Positions 1 to 11,821 of a stretch of 64,000 nt of DNA are shown one piece after another. Every line of letters starts with the position of its first letter. Position 1 is the stretch's first letter. The position numbers and the translations under genes were made by a program. Below the pieces are notes generated by a model, which was not told the origin of the DNA, made no database searches, and saw only the letters and a program-made list of their open reading frames with translations. Origin of the DNA: Blumeriella jaapii (taxonomy: Eukaryota; Ascomycota; Leotiomycetes; Helotiales; Drepanopezizaceae); NCBI GenBank assembly GCA_009599575.1, contig VWND01000078.1, positions 124,001-188,000 of the forward strand, read 5' to 3'.

Positions 1-153
1 CTTCACATAGGTACACGTCTTAAAATATGACGAGTCCTTCATTCTGTACACCTGCGCCGAACCTATTAGATACATTTGTTCTAAAACGCCGTTAATCCGA
101 GGAATTAAACATTTCAATCGACTCGAATCCGTTACATCTTACAAAAAGCTCAC

Positions 154-1400
154 TTATCTCGACTTGCTCGAGACACCAGCACCGATGACGCCCGGAAGCT
201 TCTCCTCTCCAATGCTGTACATCAGGCCAATTCCCCAGCTGACGGTTCCGACCAGGACCACGGTAAAGATGGCAATCAGCCAGAACGGACTGCTAACATC
301 CCTCTTGTGGCACGCAGAGCCACCCCAGTTCACCGCAGTGTAGTATTGCTTATCGGCGTGCTTGAAGGTCTCGTTCGTTGTCCTGCAGCCGCAAGTAAAG
401 CACGCTGCCTTCCTCGTATCGAACTTCTTGTAGCAAGATCCGTGACCGGAGCAGTTGTTGGTCGAGGAGGCACAAGCTTCCTCGGAGGTATAACATAGTG
501 GCGGGAGTTTGGGCAATGGCGTGAATTTCGAGTCCCCTGACGACTTGGAGGATGAAACCTGTTTGTTGGACGATTTGGCAGGTGCAGATGCAACTGGAGT
601 TTGCGTCATGCGCTTCTCAGCAACAGCCTCTCGGCGCACCTTGCCTGATAGGCCTGGGGATGGTAAGTCGTAGGATCCGTAGTGTGTCGAGGGGCTCTTG
701 AATGTCCGAGAATCCTCGGGCATGAGGACCATAATTACGTTCATCTCCTCTTTGTTGGCGAATCGAATCAGTCTCTTTTGAGCAGAGATCAAGTCGACAA
801 TCTTCGAATCATCCTTCTGCAACTATTAGCTCGTGCAAGCCAGCCTCGCCATCCCCCATCTTACCTTGTCGGACTTCAAATCGAAATGGATGATATTGGA
901 CCGTCCGGTCCAGCATTTCGTTTCGAATGGGTTGATAGCATCTTCCAAATCGCATTTCTTGCCGCCGTGTCCGAATTGCTTATGCAGGTCCGACACGAGC
1001 TTCTTGTTCGCCGCCATCGACGGTGGCTCAGAGATGGTAAAAGAAGGCTTCATAGATGCCCATTCGCTCGAAAGAGATCCTGCGGCTTCGGAGGAAACGC
1101 CTTCGACAAGCAGAATCAACTCTGCGGGCTTTTCACCCCTCGCCTCTTGGAAGAGCGACTCTTGAGATCCTCCGAACGTGTTGATGTAAGAAAGAGTTGT
1201 TTCGCTAGCATCTCTAACCCATGATACTGCGATACCCCGAGGCGCTGTGCGAAGATCAATCGTGCTTGCTCTGGATTGAGAGTTGGGGGGTTCGTGGCGG
1301 TTGACGGTTGGTTCGCGTCGAGAATGTAGACGCTGGCATCCGAAATGGCCGACGCAACGCCAATGACGGCCGGCAGGAGAGATCTGGAGGTGAGCTTCAT
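154..1400 (-). CDS. Vps3844-like (DUF3844) ER/vacuolar-sorting membrane protein, with one frame break
   Basis: Two exons, 1400-865 and 816-154, separated by a 48-bp intron (GTAAGA donor, CTAAT branch, CAG acceptor). About 399 aa after correction of one base. An N-terminal signal sequence (MKLTSRSLLPAVIGVASA) is followed by a conserved luminal start (RLGVSQYHGL). Near the C-terminus is a cysteine-rich, EGF-like segment (CSGHGSCYKK, CFTCGC), then a single transmembrane helix (FWLIAIFTVVLVGTVSWGI) and a short cytosolic tail with EEKLPGVIGAGV. This C-terminal order is the hallmark of the fungal DUF3844/Vps3844 family, linked to vacuolar sorting and resident in the ER. The frame changes at about 1208-1216: YHGL is in one frame and DASETTLSYINTFGG continues in the next. 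Restoring one base makes exon 1 537 nt, which is exactly the phase the intron needs. Divergent from the gene starting at 1760. Confidence 0.85.
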
Positions 1401-1759
1401 ATTTGTTAATCAGTCGCTGGCCGGGGAGTTGGGAACTGTCGTGGAGCTGCACTTGTTCACCATGACGATGTTGAAGCTGGAAGCTGTTTGGTGGTCCTCG
1501 GCGGCCGTGACCTTTCCTATTCGGGCTTTTGCCAGCTGCCACCGCCCGCCTGGAGGGCCCTGAGCTTCAGCTCAATCGCGCGACTTGATATCAACTGTAG
1601 AAAATCTTCTTTGCTCAACGACCACAAAGGAGCGCTGTGCTGTTAACAACGCGGGCAAAGACTTACAGCTTCTATTCCATCATTAAATCTCGTTCCTCAA
1701 AACCTTTTGTAGCTCCATCGTCACCAATGAGGCGGGTCTTCACACCCTCCCCTTCCACC
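1401..1759. promoter_or_regulatory. Divergent promoter region
   Basis: The 360 bp between two start codons on opposite strands must hold both promoters and 5' leaders. I see no clear TATA box or named operator. Inferred from gene arrangement only. Confidence 0.4.
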
Positions 1760-3123
1760 ATGTTCCGCTCGATACGCCTCCCAAGGAGGCTCGTCCCATT
1801 GAATGCGCGGTTTCACAGACGGACGTTTCTGTCGCTGAGCAGACTGCCGATGAAGTTGGAGTCACGGCGGCAGGCGGGAGAATTCATCGACGTTCAGAAG
1901 GTCCGATTCAGAAGCTCTATGAAGGCCAAGGTGAAGTATGTTACACTTATTGCGCATAGAAAACTCGCTGACAAAACTCTCTTTGCAGAAAATTCGCTAT
2001 CACCGTCTCAGTCACCTACTTTTGCATGCAAATCTACATCGCTCTTGTTCTCTATCCCTTAGCTCGAGCGCTGGCAGAGACTGCAGAGACGCTTCCGAAG
2101 GATGAATTGGAGCGCAAGCCACTCTTTATCCCTTTCCCCGGAACGACGAAACAACTCAAGCCTGTGGCGTACCGTGGTAATGATCCGGAATGGCAAGCGT
2201 TTGTCAAGTTTAGCAAGGATACTCAGATGGCGCAGATAGTGCGAGGTTGGTGCTGTCGTCTATTTCGATACAACCCCGTGCGTTCGCTGATGATATTCAG
2301 ATGAGCTTGCAGCCTTGATCACGCAGGTTGCCTCGAGTCACCCTATTTTGGCAGCACGTTTTGGAAAGGAGATGAAGCTGAGAAGATACTGGCTTGATGT
2401 AGATTTCCCGCAACATGCACCGCCAGAGTTTGATGTGAAAGGGTACGCATAAATAAGCACTACTCAAGTGCTCTAGAGACTGACGTTTTCAAAAACAGAA
2501 TAGAATTCGGGGACTCCATCACGATAGCTCGACGCCACATCGATGCCTCTACCGTAGGCAGTATTCGGAACGTGCTATGGCCAAAGGCTGTGGCAGTCTC
2601 ATTTGGGAGTCTTGCAAAGCTTCTGGTCGTCGATGAGTGGAGGCGGCTTGGGAGCGTGTTCGGACTGGGATCTACCCCTCCCCCTCCAGCACTTGATCAA
2701 TTACTAGCCCAGCACCAAAAAATACCAAAGGGGCCCCCTAGTATGCCTCAGCTCCCTACCAACGACACTCCACCACAGCCCTCAACTGTGACTGCACCAC
2801 CCAAAGCGTTGGACGCGGAACCCGCAGATAAGCACGGAATTCTGGAGATAGACCCGGCGGTGGGCAACGCTATCCATGCGTATTTCCTCAAGCCCATCAC
2901 CGCTTTCAAAAACAAGCTGCTGCAAACGTGGCGATCCGCACCTTGCTTCCCTGCCCGAGGGAGCATCTTGGTGTCTGGCATGGTGGAGATTGACGCGCCG
3001 AAGGCATGGCTCGTCTTTGATGTCAAAGCCGCATGGGATCCCAAGACGAAGGAGTACGACCCGAGGAGTATGGTTGTTCAGTTGCGGAGGATGCAGCACA
3101 AGAAGCAAAACCCCCAGAGCTGA
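1760..3123 (+). CDS. Conserved fungal membrane protein of unknown function, possibly mitochondrial
   Basis: Four exons: 1760-1935, 1989-2245, 2301-2442 and 2499-3123, 399 aa. Every junction keeps phase (GTATGT...CAG with a perfect CTGAC branch in intron 1; GTTGGT...CAG; GTACGC...CAG). The start at 1760 has a good context (ccaccATGttc); an in-frame ATG at 1727 is the alternative. The first 60 residues are rich in Arg and Ser and nearly free of acidic residues, as in mitochondrial presequences. One hydrophobic segment follows (FAITVSVTYFCMQIYIALVL). The body contains ELAALITQVASSHPILAARF and RYWLDVDFPQHAPPEFDVKG, which look conserved, and a Pro-rich stretch near residue 250. I do not recognise the family. 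Mitochondrial location is inference from the N-terminus. Confidence 0.75.
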
Positions 3124-4309
3124 ATGGAGCGCATTTTTGCAGTGTAGAAAGCGGGGTTTGGGCGGCGTTTAGCGGGTTTTGCAGCAGCTGCACAGCGTGC
3201 TCCGGCGTCGTAGGTGGATTATGGGTATGGCTTTATAAAATTGGCTGTGACGGATGGCCAGGTCAGGCATTTGATATCCTCCTCGTGGGCTTCAGCGGAG
3301 GGAAACTATTGTTTGTCTCTGTCACGTCTACTTTGCTCGTGTTTTGAATATCCAGAACCTACCTTTCATGACTTCAGAATGCGTGCTTTTGCTGCACATC
3401 GCAACAACTATCCCTCTCGCGATTTCTCCCTCCCCTCATTCCAACAGAAGCGTCGTCCCGCGAGCAGTGGTGATGAGATAAACCGGCTGTGAAGGAGGAA
3501 GGGGTTTGCGGTTTCTCGACTTTGCTTGCACATTCACCCAATCAGTCTTTTCTCTCTTCGAACACAAACGCCAGCCCCTAGTGGAGTAGGTAACGGCCTA
3601 TCTCCAGTGAACAGACGGGGACATCTCAGCTCTTCACAAGGCCCCCCTTTTCCCCTCCCGTCGAGATCTACAGTACACGAGCATTCCATTGAGCCCTCGC
3701 CTTTGCGTCAAACTTGCCTTGCGAGACAGCCGCCTCTGCTCTGCCCTGCTCTGCTCTGCTCTGCTTTCCTGTCCCTCTCTCCCAGAATCACGGCATTGGT
3801 ACACAGCGGATGCAGGCATTCCCACCCGCGGACCGAGACCCTTTCCCCCTCCCCTCCCCTCCCCTTTGCATGCAATCGCACAGGTGCAAAGGACGAAGAA
3901 GATCAGAGAAATCTGTCTGGCCGGCTGAGGGAGGGAGCCAGCCGGCCGGGAGTCGGTCGCCGCCCCTCACGAGTAGAGAGGGGCGCGAGTAGAGCTGCAC
4001 ACAGCGAGATGGAAACATGCCACGAAGAGCAAGCAAGATGGGTTGAGAAACTGTGGTGGTTCTGGACGCGCCGGCGCGTGCTCACACTGCGATGATCATG
4101 TGCGCGAGAGGACGAGCGAGGGGCTTGGACACAGAGCAAGTGAGCTTGCAGCTTGCTCTCTCGCTACCTCAAGCAACAGTACAATCACCTGCTGACGCAG
4201 GAAACATGTGGAAAACTGCGTTGTTTCATAACCATAACATACACGGGCATCTAATAAAGTTACACCCTCGCCTCCACTTGGCGTGTTCAGTTGATCCAAC
4301 CAACCCCTT
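3124..4309. other. Intergenic, pyrimidine-rich
   Basis: Convergent 3' flanks of the gene ending at 3123 and the GH72 gene ending at 4310. Contains CTCTG pentamer repeats (about 3735-3770) and CCCCTCC tracts (about 3845-3870). Open frames here are low-complexity translations with no family signal, so no gene is called. Confidence 0.6.
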
Positions 4310-6110
4310 TTACAAAAGCACCATTCCAGCCCCAGAAAGCAAAGCTACGACTGTGAAGGCCGCAGCAAAGTACTTGCCAATGCCTAACGTCGCGCCGAAT
4401 ACTTGGCCGGTAGCCTCGCTCTTCTTGCTGGTCGAGGTGCCTGCTCCGCCGGAGCCGGAACCGGAACCAGCCGATGGGACGGCATTGCCAGCTGTAGCAG
4501 CCGCAATAACACTGGAACAGCTACCTGCGGCACCAGCAGCTTTGATGACCTGCGCAGCCCCTCCGAAATCACATGCCTTGGAATCGCCGTTCTGTTGGCC
4601 GTAGTACTGGTTGAAAGCGTAGGAGAGTTTCTCTGCATTTGGCTGTTAGCTCACAGTCGTTGGGACGTCTAGAGCACCGTACCTGTAGGACTGCACATGG
4701 AGAATGCTCCATATTGGCCGGTGGTGGTGTTTGTGGAAATGCCGACGCAAGCCTTGCCTCCGTTGTAGCCGCAGACGGTGCTAAAGAGGTCACCGACTTG
4801 GGTGTCGTTGACGCTCTTGGTGTTGACGGTACAGGTGAGAGTGGCCATCATGCAGTCGCACGCAGATTGATTTGGCGTAGGGGGGAGACCGGTCGGAGCC
4901 ACGGCCCAGGTGGAGGCCACCGCAGGGCAGGCGTTGGCCGTGTTGGTTGGGGAGTAGCTTGCGGAGTTGACTCCGGTGGGGGAGACAGCGTTGAGGCGCG
5001 ACGAGAAAGGAGCGTAATCAGCGAGCGTGCTGATGGAGGAAGGGCCGACCACAGACGCAAGACCATAGTCATTCTCCTCTTCGAAGAACTCATAGACGAT
5101 ACCGCCGGAGAACACTTCGGTCATGTTGGAGCCGTAGATGGCGGGAATCTCGGAAAACTTTCGGCCAGCAGCGCCACCGCCTTGGGTCTGGCAACCATAT
5201 TCTGCAAAGAAGGATGGCACGGAGTAGCCGGCGAATTCAGCCACACGAGCCGAGTACCCGGACTGCTCATAGTTTGAGTCGCCGCACCACTCGTAGATGT
5301 TGTATCCCCAGAAGTCGATCTGATTCTCAGTCGGACCGCAATTGAAGTACGCAGCAACGTTGGCCCGAACCGATGGCAGATCGTCGGCCGCATATCCAAC
5401 GCCCATGGCGTGGTAGCCCTTGGACTTGATATATGCCTTGGTGTCACGGACGGCTGCCTTGACGAACGCCGAAGAACCGGTATACGACAGGTTGTTGGGC
5501 ACCTCATTTCCGGCAAAGAAGCCAATGGTGTTCGTGTATTTCGCCAGAGCATCGACGACGGAAGTGTATCTATTCAACAGCTTGACGCTCCACTCCGGAT
5601 CTTCACGGTTGATCGAGGTGTTGGGCTCGCCCAGATCGCTGATCACGTAGATCCCAGCAGCATCCAACAGTCCCATACACGTCGAGTGATCCTGGGTAGG
5701 ATCGATGGCGTAGGTACGGATGGTGTTTGCGCCGGCCTTCTGGAGGAGGGGGATGTCTCGTTTGCACGAGGCCGTGTCTGCGAGAGGATCCGTGTATCCC
5801 GTCTGCGCGCGTCAGCACTGCAATCGCCCCGATGTCGCAAGTTGGAGGATCCGTACATTATTGCCCTGCGAGCCGCCACCGTTCTGCGAAATGCCCTGTT
5901 GATAAGCTACGCCTTTGATGAAGAATTGAGTGCCGTTGGTTTTGTAAAAGAACTTGGAGCCCTGGGCACGATCAGCTGGTCGCCCCGTACAATCCCGAGA
6001 AGCTCTTGACGCGCCTTGATAACAATTGGATCGAGAGCGGCCACGGCCGAGCCGACCAGGACGGTTGCCGTGCTGAGCAGCGCCAGCAGCGCGGTGGACT
6101 TGAGTATCAT
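4310..6110 (-). CDS. GH72 beta-1,3-glucanosyltransferase with X8 (CBM43) domain, GPI-anchored
   Basis: Gas/Gel/Epd family enzyme that cuts and re-joins beta-1,3-glucan chains at the plasma membrane and wall. Exons 6110-6015, 5961-5857, 5802-4683 and 4632-4310; 547 aa. Signal peptide at 1-25, then the GH72 domain. The acid/base Glu is at about 167 (FFAGNEVPNN) and the nucleophile Glu at about 268 (SFFAEYGC). A cysteine-rich X8 module spans about 359-470 (SACDCMMATLTCTV, VCGYNGGKAC). A Ser/Gly-rich linker and a C-terminal hydrophobic tail ending AGMVLL suit GPI attachment. Introns 2 and 3 are GT-AG with correct phase. Intron 1 (5962-6014) only keeps the conserved junction (LDPIVIK joined to GSKFFYKTNG) if its donor is GCGCGT, i.e. 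GC-AG. Family assignment is firm; the exact Gel paralogue is not determined. Confidence 0.93.
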
Positions 6111-8171
6111 GGCGGATTGTGAAGGTGGATTTTGTTGTTATTGTGATTACTGTTGGGGTTGGGGTTGTGGTGGTGGTGGTGGTGGTGGTGGTGGTGGTGG
6201 AGATGTTGAAGTTTCGGCAGAAAGCGAACGGCTTGCACGGGAAGAGAGGAACTTGGGGACGCCAATCACGACCGTCAAGCGAGATGCAGCCGTTCCTTCC
6301 CCGATCAAAGTAAACAAGAAGCGATGGGGCACAAGGACTGCGTACCGAGATACAAGTGAGAGAGAAGAGAAGATACAAGAGACAAGAGAGAAGAGACAAA
6401 GGAGGAGGAGGATGGAACGGGACGGAGAAAAGGACGACGGAAATGAACGACCAGATGAGAAATGCGTAAACAAACGCCTCTGGCCCGCACGGGACGGGAG
6501 TCACTGGACTTCGCTTCTCTCACTAATGCCGAACGAGGGCGACGGCGGCGGCGTGGCCGTGGTACAGCACTGTTCTGTACGTACGGTACACATACAGTCC
6601 AGAACCACGAGATGCAGATGCACGGAGGATGGAAACAAAACACCGACGAAGATGCCGGAACAGCGGGTGTGCCTCCATCCCGTTCATCCAACCCGTTTTC
6701 ATCACGGTGGTTGTGGTGATCCATCAACCCCAGTTGAGGGCATTCGCAGGGTTGAGACATCTCGACCGCAGTCACTTCAAGCTTAATCCAACCAAGCTTT
6801 GTACGCCGCAATCCGGGGATCCTTGGCAGCGTGGGAAGTCTAATTCATGTCGTGAACATGCTACAGTGAGTATGTGTGATGTGAAACTAGTGCTGGGATC
6901 GGCGCTGGGTTGGTGCACTGAGAAACAACATGGTATGTACTGTATATATTCCGACGCAATCAGTCCCGATATCAAAGCACTCCCTCTATCGGTCTCAGCT
7001 TCGACTTCACGACGCATACCTGGAAGTGGGAAGCTATCTATCAATGCAGGAATCGCTTCTCTGAGACGGTGCATCACACGATACCCATCCCGCGCGAGCC
7101 AGTACCTTGAATGTATCTATCTAGAACTATCTTCGATACTCACTTCCGAGCACCCAAACGAACGAGCACGGGCTGCTCTGAGCCATCTTCTCATGCTTCT
7201 TCGGAAGGGCTGCGCAGGTCCAGATACGGCCATGAAAAGCCTCTGGTGAAGGGAAGTCATCCGTACTCGTGGTACCTACATGTGGTGATTCAGCTACACC
7301 ACCCTCACCTCACAGCCATTGCGCGCCCACATTGGACGCCCCTCCCACCCTTCGGGGTAACAAAAACTACTGCCAAATCCGAGATACTCTTGAGCAGCCA
7401 GTCACACGGAGCATCTCACGTGAGCGCTGATTTGCACTTCAGGGTTGAGGATTGCGCAGCCGGTTGGAAGGCCAGCACAAATTCCAACCACGTCAGTCCG
7501 ATTCACGTCATAGGTCTTCACCCAGTATGTCCTCACCCAGTATGTCTTGACCCAGAAGAGCGAGGATCGAGGACCGCTCCGACAGAGAATCTTCGCAGCA
7601 GCAAAATTGGCTCCTTCCCGTTTCTGGTCGAGGGCATCTTCGCTTTGAGGCTCTCTGTTTACCTCTTCTGCTTGTGACGCGGGGGCGATGCTCTTGAAAA
7701 TTCTCATTCCTATTGTGCTTCTTAGATTCTGGCCATGTCACAGGCGCAATGCAATTCAGCTTCAACATCTTGCCTGTCATGATCCGACTCGCAACGCGTG
7801 CGAGCAAGACTCTTCACCTTTGTTATTGTCCTGTGCAACCCCCGAGTCAAGCGAGCGAGGACCCACTCCTCTTCCTATTGTCAACCTCCTCGCAGGGGTG
7901 AACTACTACTGCTGTGCTTCGCTTGTGGATGGCTATTGTCAACCACCGTTCGTTTTCTATTGTGCGTTCTCGCTCCCGACGACAATACGAAGTAGTCAGT
8001 TCTCCAGATTCTCTGACTATAAGTTAAATCGTCGCTCGCCGCCAGTCTCTCCTTTTCTTTCCTTTTCTCCTTTCCTGTTTCTCATTTCCCGTCTTCACAA
8101 CAGCATCCTGTCACCAAGACTCTTTCTCTTCTTGCCTCACCTCATCAACCCCAACAACTGCTTCTCCAGCC
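6111..8171. other. Intergenic, 2 kb between divergent genes
   Basis: Upstream regions of the GH72 gene and the gene at 8172. Holds a (GGT)n tract (6166-6200), purine-rich sequence at 6350-6440 and a 15-bp direct repeat around CACCCAGTATGTC (about 7515-7555). The 160 bp before 8172 are CT-rich, as in many fungal core promoters. No open frame shows a recognisable domain. Confidence 0.6.
6166..6200. repeat. (GGT)n microsatellite in the GH72 5' leader
   Basis: About 11 uninterrupted GGT units, 55-90 bp upstream of the GH72 start, reading as (ACC)n on the gene strand. Its position suggests it lies in the transcript leader or core promoter. Confidence 0.9.
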
Positions 8172-8932
8172 ATGATGGTTGGACCAGGACGAGCTCGCCT
8201 GCGCGAAAACGCCATCAACAACATGATGGGCTCCTTGGCCGCCCAGGCCAATGCCACTGCACCCTCGTTTCCTCTTCCTCCGCCGCCTCCTCCTCCTCCT
8301 TCATCGCCGCCTTCAGTCTCTCCTTCGACTCTCGGCAGCAGCACCACCAGCGCCAGCACCAACGACTTTGGGTCCTCCGGATCCTCCATCACCTCGTTCG
8401 GCTCGGCGGTCCCCTCGTCGCTCTCCGACGCCCAAGCCTCCGTGGTTGGTATGGGAGATCCTATGGATCTTACCGCTGACTACGAGGGGTTTGGGTTGTG
8501 CGGTAGCTTCGAGGCGGCAATGTAAGTTCCCTTCCCTTCCCTTTCATGCCTCATCAGGAGAATACCAACTAACATCGCAACAGTTACTACCAGCAGATGG
8601 TCTTCCCTGCGCTCCTCTCGGCTGGATTGACTCCGGAGCCTCCCCTCTGGGCGTTCGTCGCCACCTCCGAGAACTTCCTCTCCTCCTTCTTCTACCACTG
8701 GGTGATGGAACGAACCCCCACCCAATCCCACCAACTCCTCCTCGAGCTCGCCTTTGCCGCCGCCAACACCGGTGTCTCGCCTTGGGTTCTCTTCCGCCAT
8801 CACGAAGAGTTCCTCCGCCAACAAGCGGAGCAACAGCTCCCCGTCTCCGCCCCTCCGCCATCTCCTTCTCCCAAGGCTCTTGCTGCTGGCAACAGTATGC
8901 AATCCTTTTTCGATTTGGCCCGAGAAAAGTAG
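8172..8932 (+). CDS. Hypothetical protein, proline/serine-rich N-terminus
   Basis: Two exons, 8172-8521 and 8584-8932, with a 62-bp intron (GTAAGT, CTAAC branch, CAG); 232 aa. The N-terminal 115 residues are low complexity: a run of 8 prolines followed by Ser/Thr-rich sequence. The C-terminal half looks folded and helical (YYQQMVFPALLSAGL, FLSSFFYHWVMERTP, HQLLLELAFAAANTGVSPW) and ends FFDLAREK. No motif ties it to a known family. The start is the first ATG after a CT-rich leader. The intron has consensus signals and the joined frame is unbroken, so I consider the gene real but unassigned. Confidence 0.7.
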
Positions 8933-9862
8933 GGGCGTGCGCTTGTTTCCTGTGCGCTGTGGTGGTTTGTTTTGCCGTGTGCGGTGGTGCTCTTTGGTTC
9001 TGGGGGGAGGTTCGATTCCTCGGGTGTTTGTATTCTCTGCCGAGCAGATTGGGGGGAGGTTCGGAGTCCTCATGTTTATTTCCAAAAGGCCCATGGTGTG
9101 TGTAAATCGCTTTCCGCTTGAGGAGTTCGGAGTGGGACTCTGGGTCCAATGGAGTCTGATTCGTGTCTAGTGTTGTGGAATCCCTCGTCCCTCTGCTTGC
9201 TTAATGTTGTTGTGAGACTTGTGAACATTTCCAAAGAACAGCTTTCGAGTTCGAGAAGGCATTCGTGAGTTTTGTCAAGGTAACAAATGATCCCGTCAAC
9301 GTAACTTCCATACATCTCCCGCCGCCATTCTTCACTCCAACAGAAATTACAATCTTCAGACACGATGAGCTTTTCACTTTTTCCGGGGACGTCAGCCTAG
9401 CATTCCGAACGCTCAACATCAGGGTTTGAGAGCCAGAAAAGGATATTGTTGCCATGAGATGACAACGAGAAAGACAAACGCTCATTGCAGCCTGCGTGAA
9501 TGACGGAGCAATGTAGGAGATTCGGTGGCTGATACATATCACCACTTCAACGGTCGGTCACAGCGAGCGAATGTAATGGTTAAAAACGCATCATGAGGGC
9601 GAAGATAAAGGGTAAAGTGCCGCGAATCAGTAGCAGTGACTTTACGCAATGCATGATGAAGAGTCAGTGTATCAAGGTCAGTTCGACCGTCTGGATGAAA
9701 GCAGCGTGACATTTGACACACCACTATCCCCTACGCCTGGAGGTTCCGATCCTTGCTTCCTTGACCGAAAAGAGAGGCCAAATGAGATGGCGCCCAACGA
9801 GGCCATAGTACACACAACGAACTCACGCATCTGGTCATCCTCTGGATCCCACCTCACCGGTC
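8933..9862. other. Intergenic between convergent genes
   Basis: 930 bp of 3' flanks with G-rich runs near 9000-9055. I see no coding or RNA feature that I can support. Confidence 0.55.
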
Positions 9863-10567
9863 TCAGCCCTCAGCCTGACGCAGACCAACCTCAATGCAGC
9901 CCATCCCCTCTCCCCTCGCGCTCTCACTCCCGCGGCTACTCCGCCCGTCGCTCCCCGAGTCCGTACACCCGCCACACATACACTCGAAGCCATAGATGCG
10001 GCTCAACGCGCTCCTCGAGTGGCCGTAATCCACCGTGACCTCCTCGCCGGCCCGCAAGGCGAAGCAGCTGTAGAACACCATCTTGCCGATGCGGTCCTTC
10101 CACGCGTACTGGCAGTTGGGCAGGCAGGAGTGGTTGATGCGCGAGGCGGTCTCGAAGACGCCCGTGGCGAGGTCGTGCGCGATGCTGTAGCCGTTGCTGT
10201 AGAAGATGCTTCTGCTGCGGGACTCGTTCTTGCGGATGGTGAAGGCGTGCAGCGAGAAGAAGGACTGCTTCTGCGCGGCGGAGAGCGCGTCGACGGCGGT
10301 ATCGAGGGGGTCCGCCCGGGCGCCGTCGTCTTGGAGCATCACCATCGGCGCTTCGCAGAGGAGCATGGTTCCGGGCGCCAGGTCGCGGAGGGCGAAGACG
10401 CCGAGACCTTTGTCCTCGGCCTTGTGGATCTCAATGAGCGTGCCTAGAGTCTCGGGATAGCGAAGAGGTGCGGGTTGAAGAGAAGCGGGCGCTGGGCTCG
10501 GGGTCGGTGGTGATGGCGGGTAGTTCTGCTCGATGGACAAGGGCTGAGGAAAGACAGATAGCGTCAT
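9863..10567 (-). CDS. SET-domain protein (putative lysine methyltransferase)
   Basis: Single-exon frame, 234 aa. A proline-rich leader (1-40) is followed by a compact SET domain. GLGVFALRDLAPGT is the SET N-motif, RINHSCLPNCQYAW is the RxxNHSC signature that binds S-adenosylmethionine, and GEEVTVDYG is the catalytic C-terminal motif. FECMCGGC then gives a post-SET zinc-type cysteine cluster. This arrangement without a MYND insertion matches the small stand-alone SET proteins common in Pezizomycotina. The substrate is unknown; it may not be a histone. The 5' end is uncertain because an upstream exon cannot be excluded, but no phase-compatible one was found. The last 30 residues are low complexity. 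Confidence 0.85.
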   Translation of the reverse strand: MTLSVFPQPLSIEQNYPPSPPTPSPAPASLQPAPLRYPETLGTLIEIHKAEDKGLGVFALRDLAPGTMLLCEAPMVMLQDDGARADPLDTAVDALSAAQKQSFFSLHAFTIRKNESRSRSIFYSNGYSIAHDLATGVFETASRINHSCLPNCQYAWKDRIGKMVFYSCFALRAGEEVTVDYGHSRSALSRIYGFECMCGGCTDSGSDGRSSRGSESARGEGMGCIEVGLRQAEG

Positions 10568-11821
10568 CTCGAGCGCTGTATTGAGAACGAAGGGAGCTTT
10601 GCGATGTTGATGTTACTTTGCTTGGGACACGAGCTGGTGTTTGGGAGAATTGGGCGTCGCCATCGTAAGCGAATCGGGCTTTGGTGTTTGCTTTCCATTT
10701 CGGTCTGGAGAGGCGGGCGTTAGCCGGTAGCCTAGAACTGCATTGCTCAAAGCAAAGGGATAAGAGGTTCGAATTGGACAACGAGTGGTTGATGGAGCGT
10801 GTTTTCCGACTCGTCATATGTCTAAATGACTGGAACCTTACCGACCTTTTGAACATCCGGGTTTCATGACGATAGATGTTGCTTTTTTGTTGGGATGTTG
10901 GTGAGGAGGGACAACGAGAAAGCAAACATGCAATGCTGTCTGAGAAAGGAAATATGTGGAACTCGCTGTCAAGGTCGATACGGAGCAAAGGGGATACAAA
11001 GACGGCAACGAAGTTTCGAATGATTACTCGAAAGCTGAAGATGCCCTGAGTAAGGTATGGAGGTATCAAAACAAAGAGACTGTTCGGCACCCACTGTAAA
11101 GACCACAACTTTTTCGGGATTTTGATCGATGCAAGCCAGCACATATCATGCCAAAAACCATCTGACGATACTACTCGTCACCTCGGCCGTTCAACAGTGG
11201 AGCAGCCCGTAGCATGGCCCTTGCAGGTACGGCGTAGCATAAGGCAAGGGGCGAAGAAATACAGGTGGATGAAAGCTATAGCTAGCTGAAGCTCATCTCA
11301 GGATTGCTTTATAAGGAGCGTACATGTTGCTTGATAGTGGACTGTAAGCAGAAGAGTTGCGAGCATAGCAATCCGAGAATCATAAATCCAGATAACGAAA
11401 CACGAGAACATGAGAAAGAACATAGACAATGCTTCTTTTCATTTAAGACTTACAGCTCGAGAAATCTGGACCGTCCACCAATGCCCATTGCTAAGTGTAG
11501 CCACTTGCGCGACATCTATTCCGAGCCCAGATCCGACCTCCAGCCGAAGCCCATAGCACCGAACTAGATATGCCCATCTGAGGTAGTTGTCGTATCGAGC
11601 CTTGATCATGTGTCCAACCTCCTGGAGCCAGAGACACGGCCAGGACGAGCCACATAAGATCCCCGAAATACAGCTAGGAGGGCAATGCATCCAGCCTAGT
11701 ATTGCCCAACTGACACACATGCTCCCCGGAGAAAGAGCACGCAATCCAAATGATCTTCCAAAACACCGACCGATGCCCAAACTCCGTGCCATGCTACGCA
11801 TTTTACACATTCACACCAAAG
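10568..11821. other. Intergenic
   Basis: Lies between two minus-strand genes, so it should hold the SET gene promoter (near 10568) and the CMC1-like 3' flank (near 11821). Open frames here (for example the minus frame to 11144) overlap the SET gene out of frame and have no domain signal. Confidence 0.5.

Noticed and set aside
6016..6786. 256-codon plus-strand frame opposite the GH72 5' end
   Set aside because: Its N-terminus is antisense to the GH72 signal peptide and it is largely a poly-Gly run from (GGT)n; no domain.
8251..9105. 284-codon frame over the gene at 8172
   Set aside because: Out-of-frame shadow of the two-exon gene; reads through its intron.
10431..11144. 237-codon minus frame upstream of the SET gene
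   Set aside because: Overlaps the SET coding start in another frame, and no splice in matching phase could be found to make it a 5' exon.
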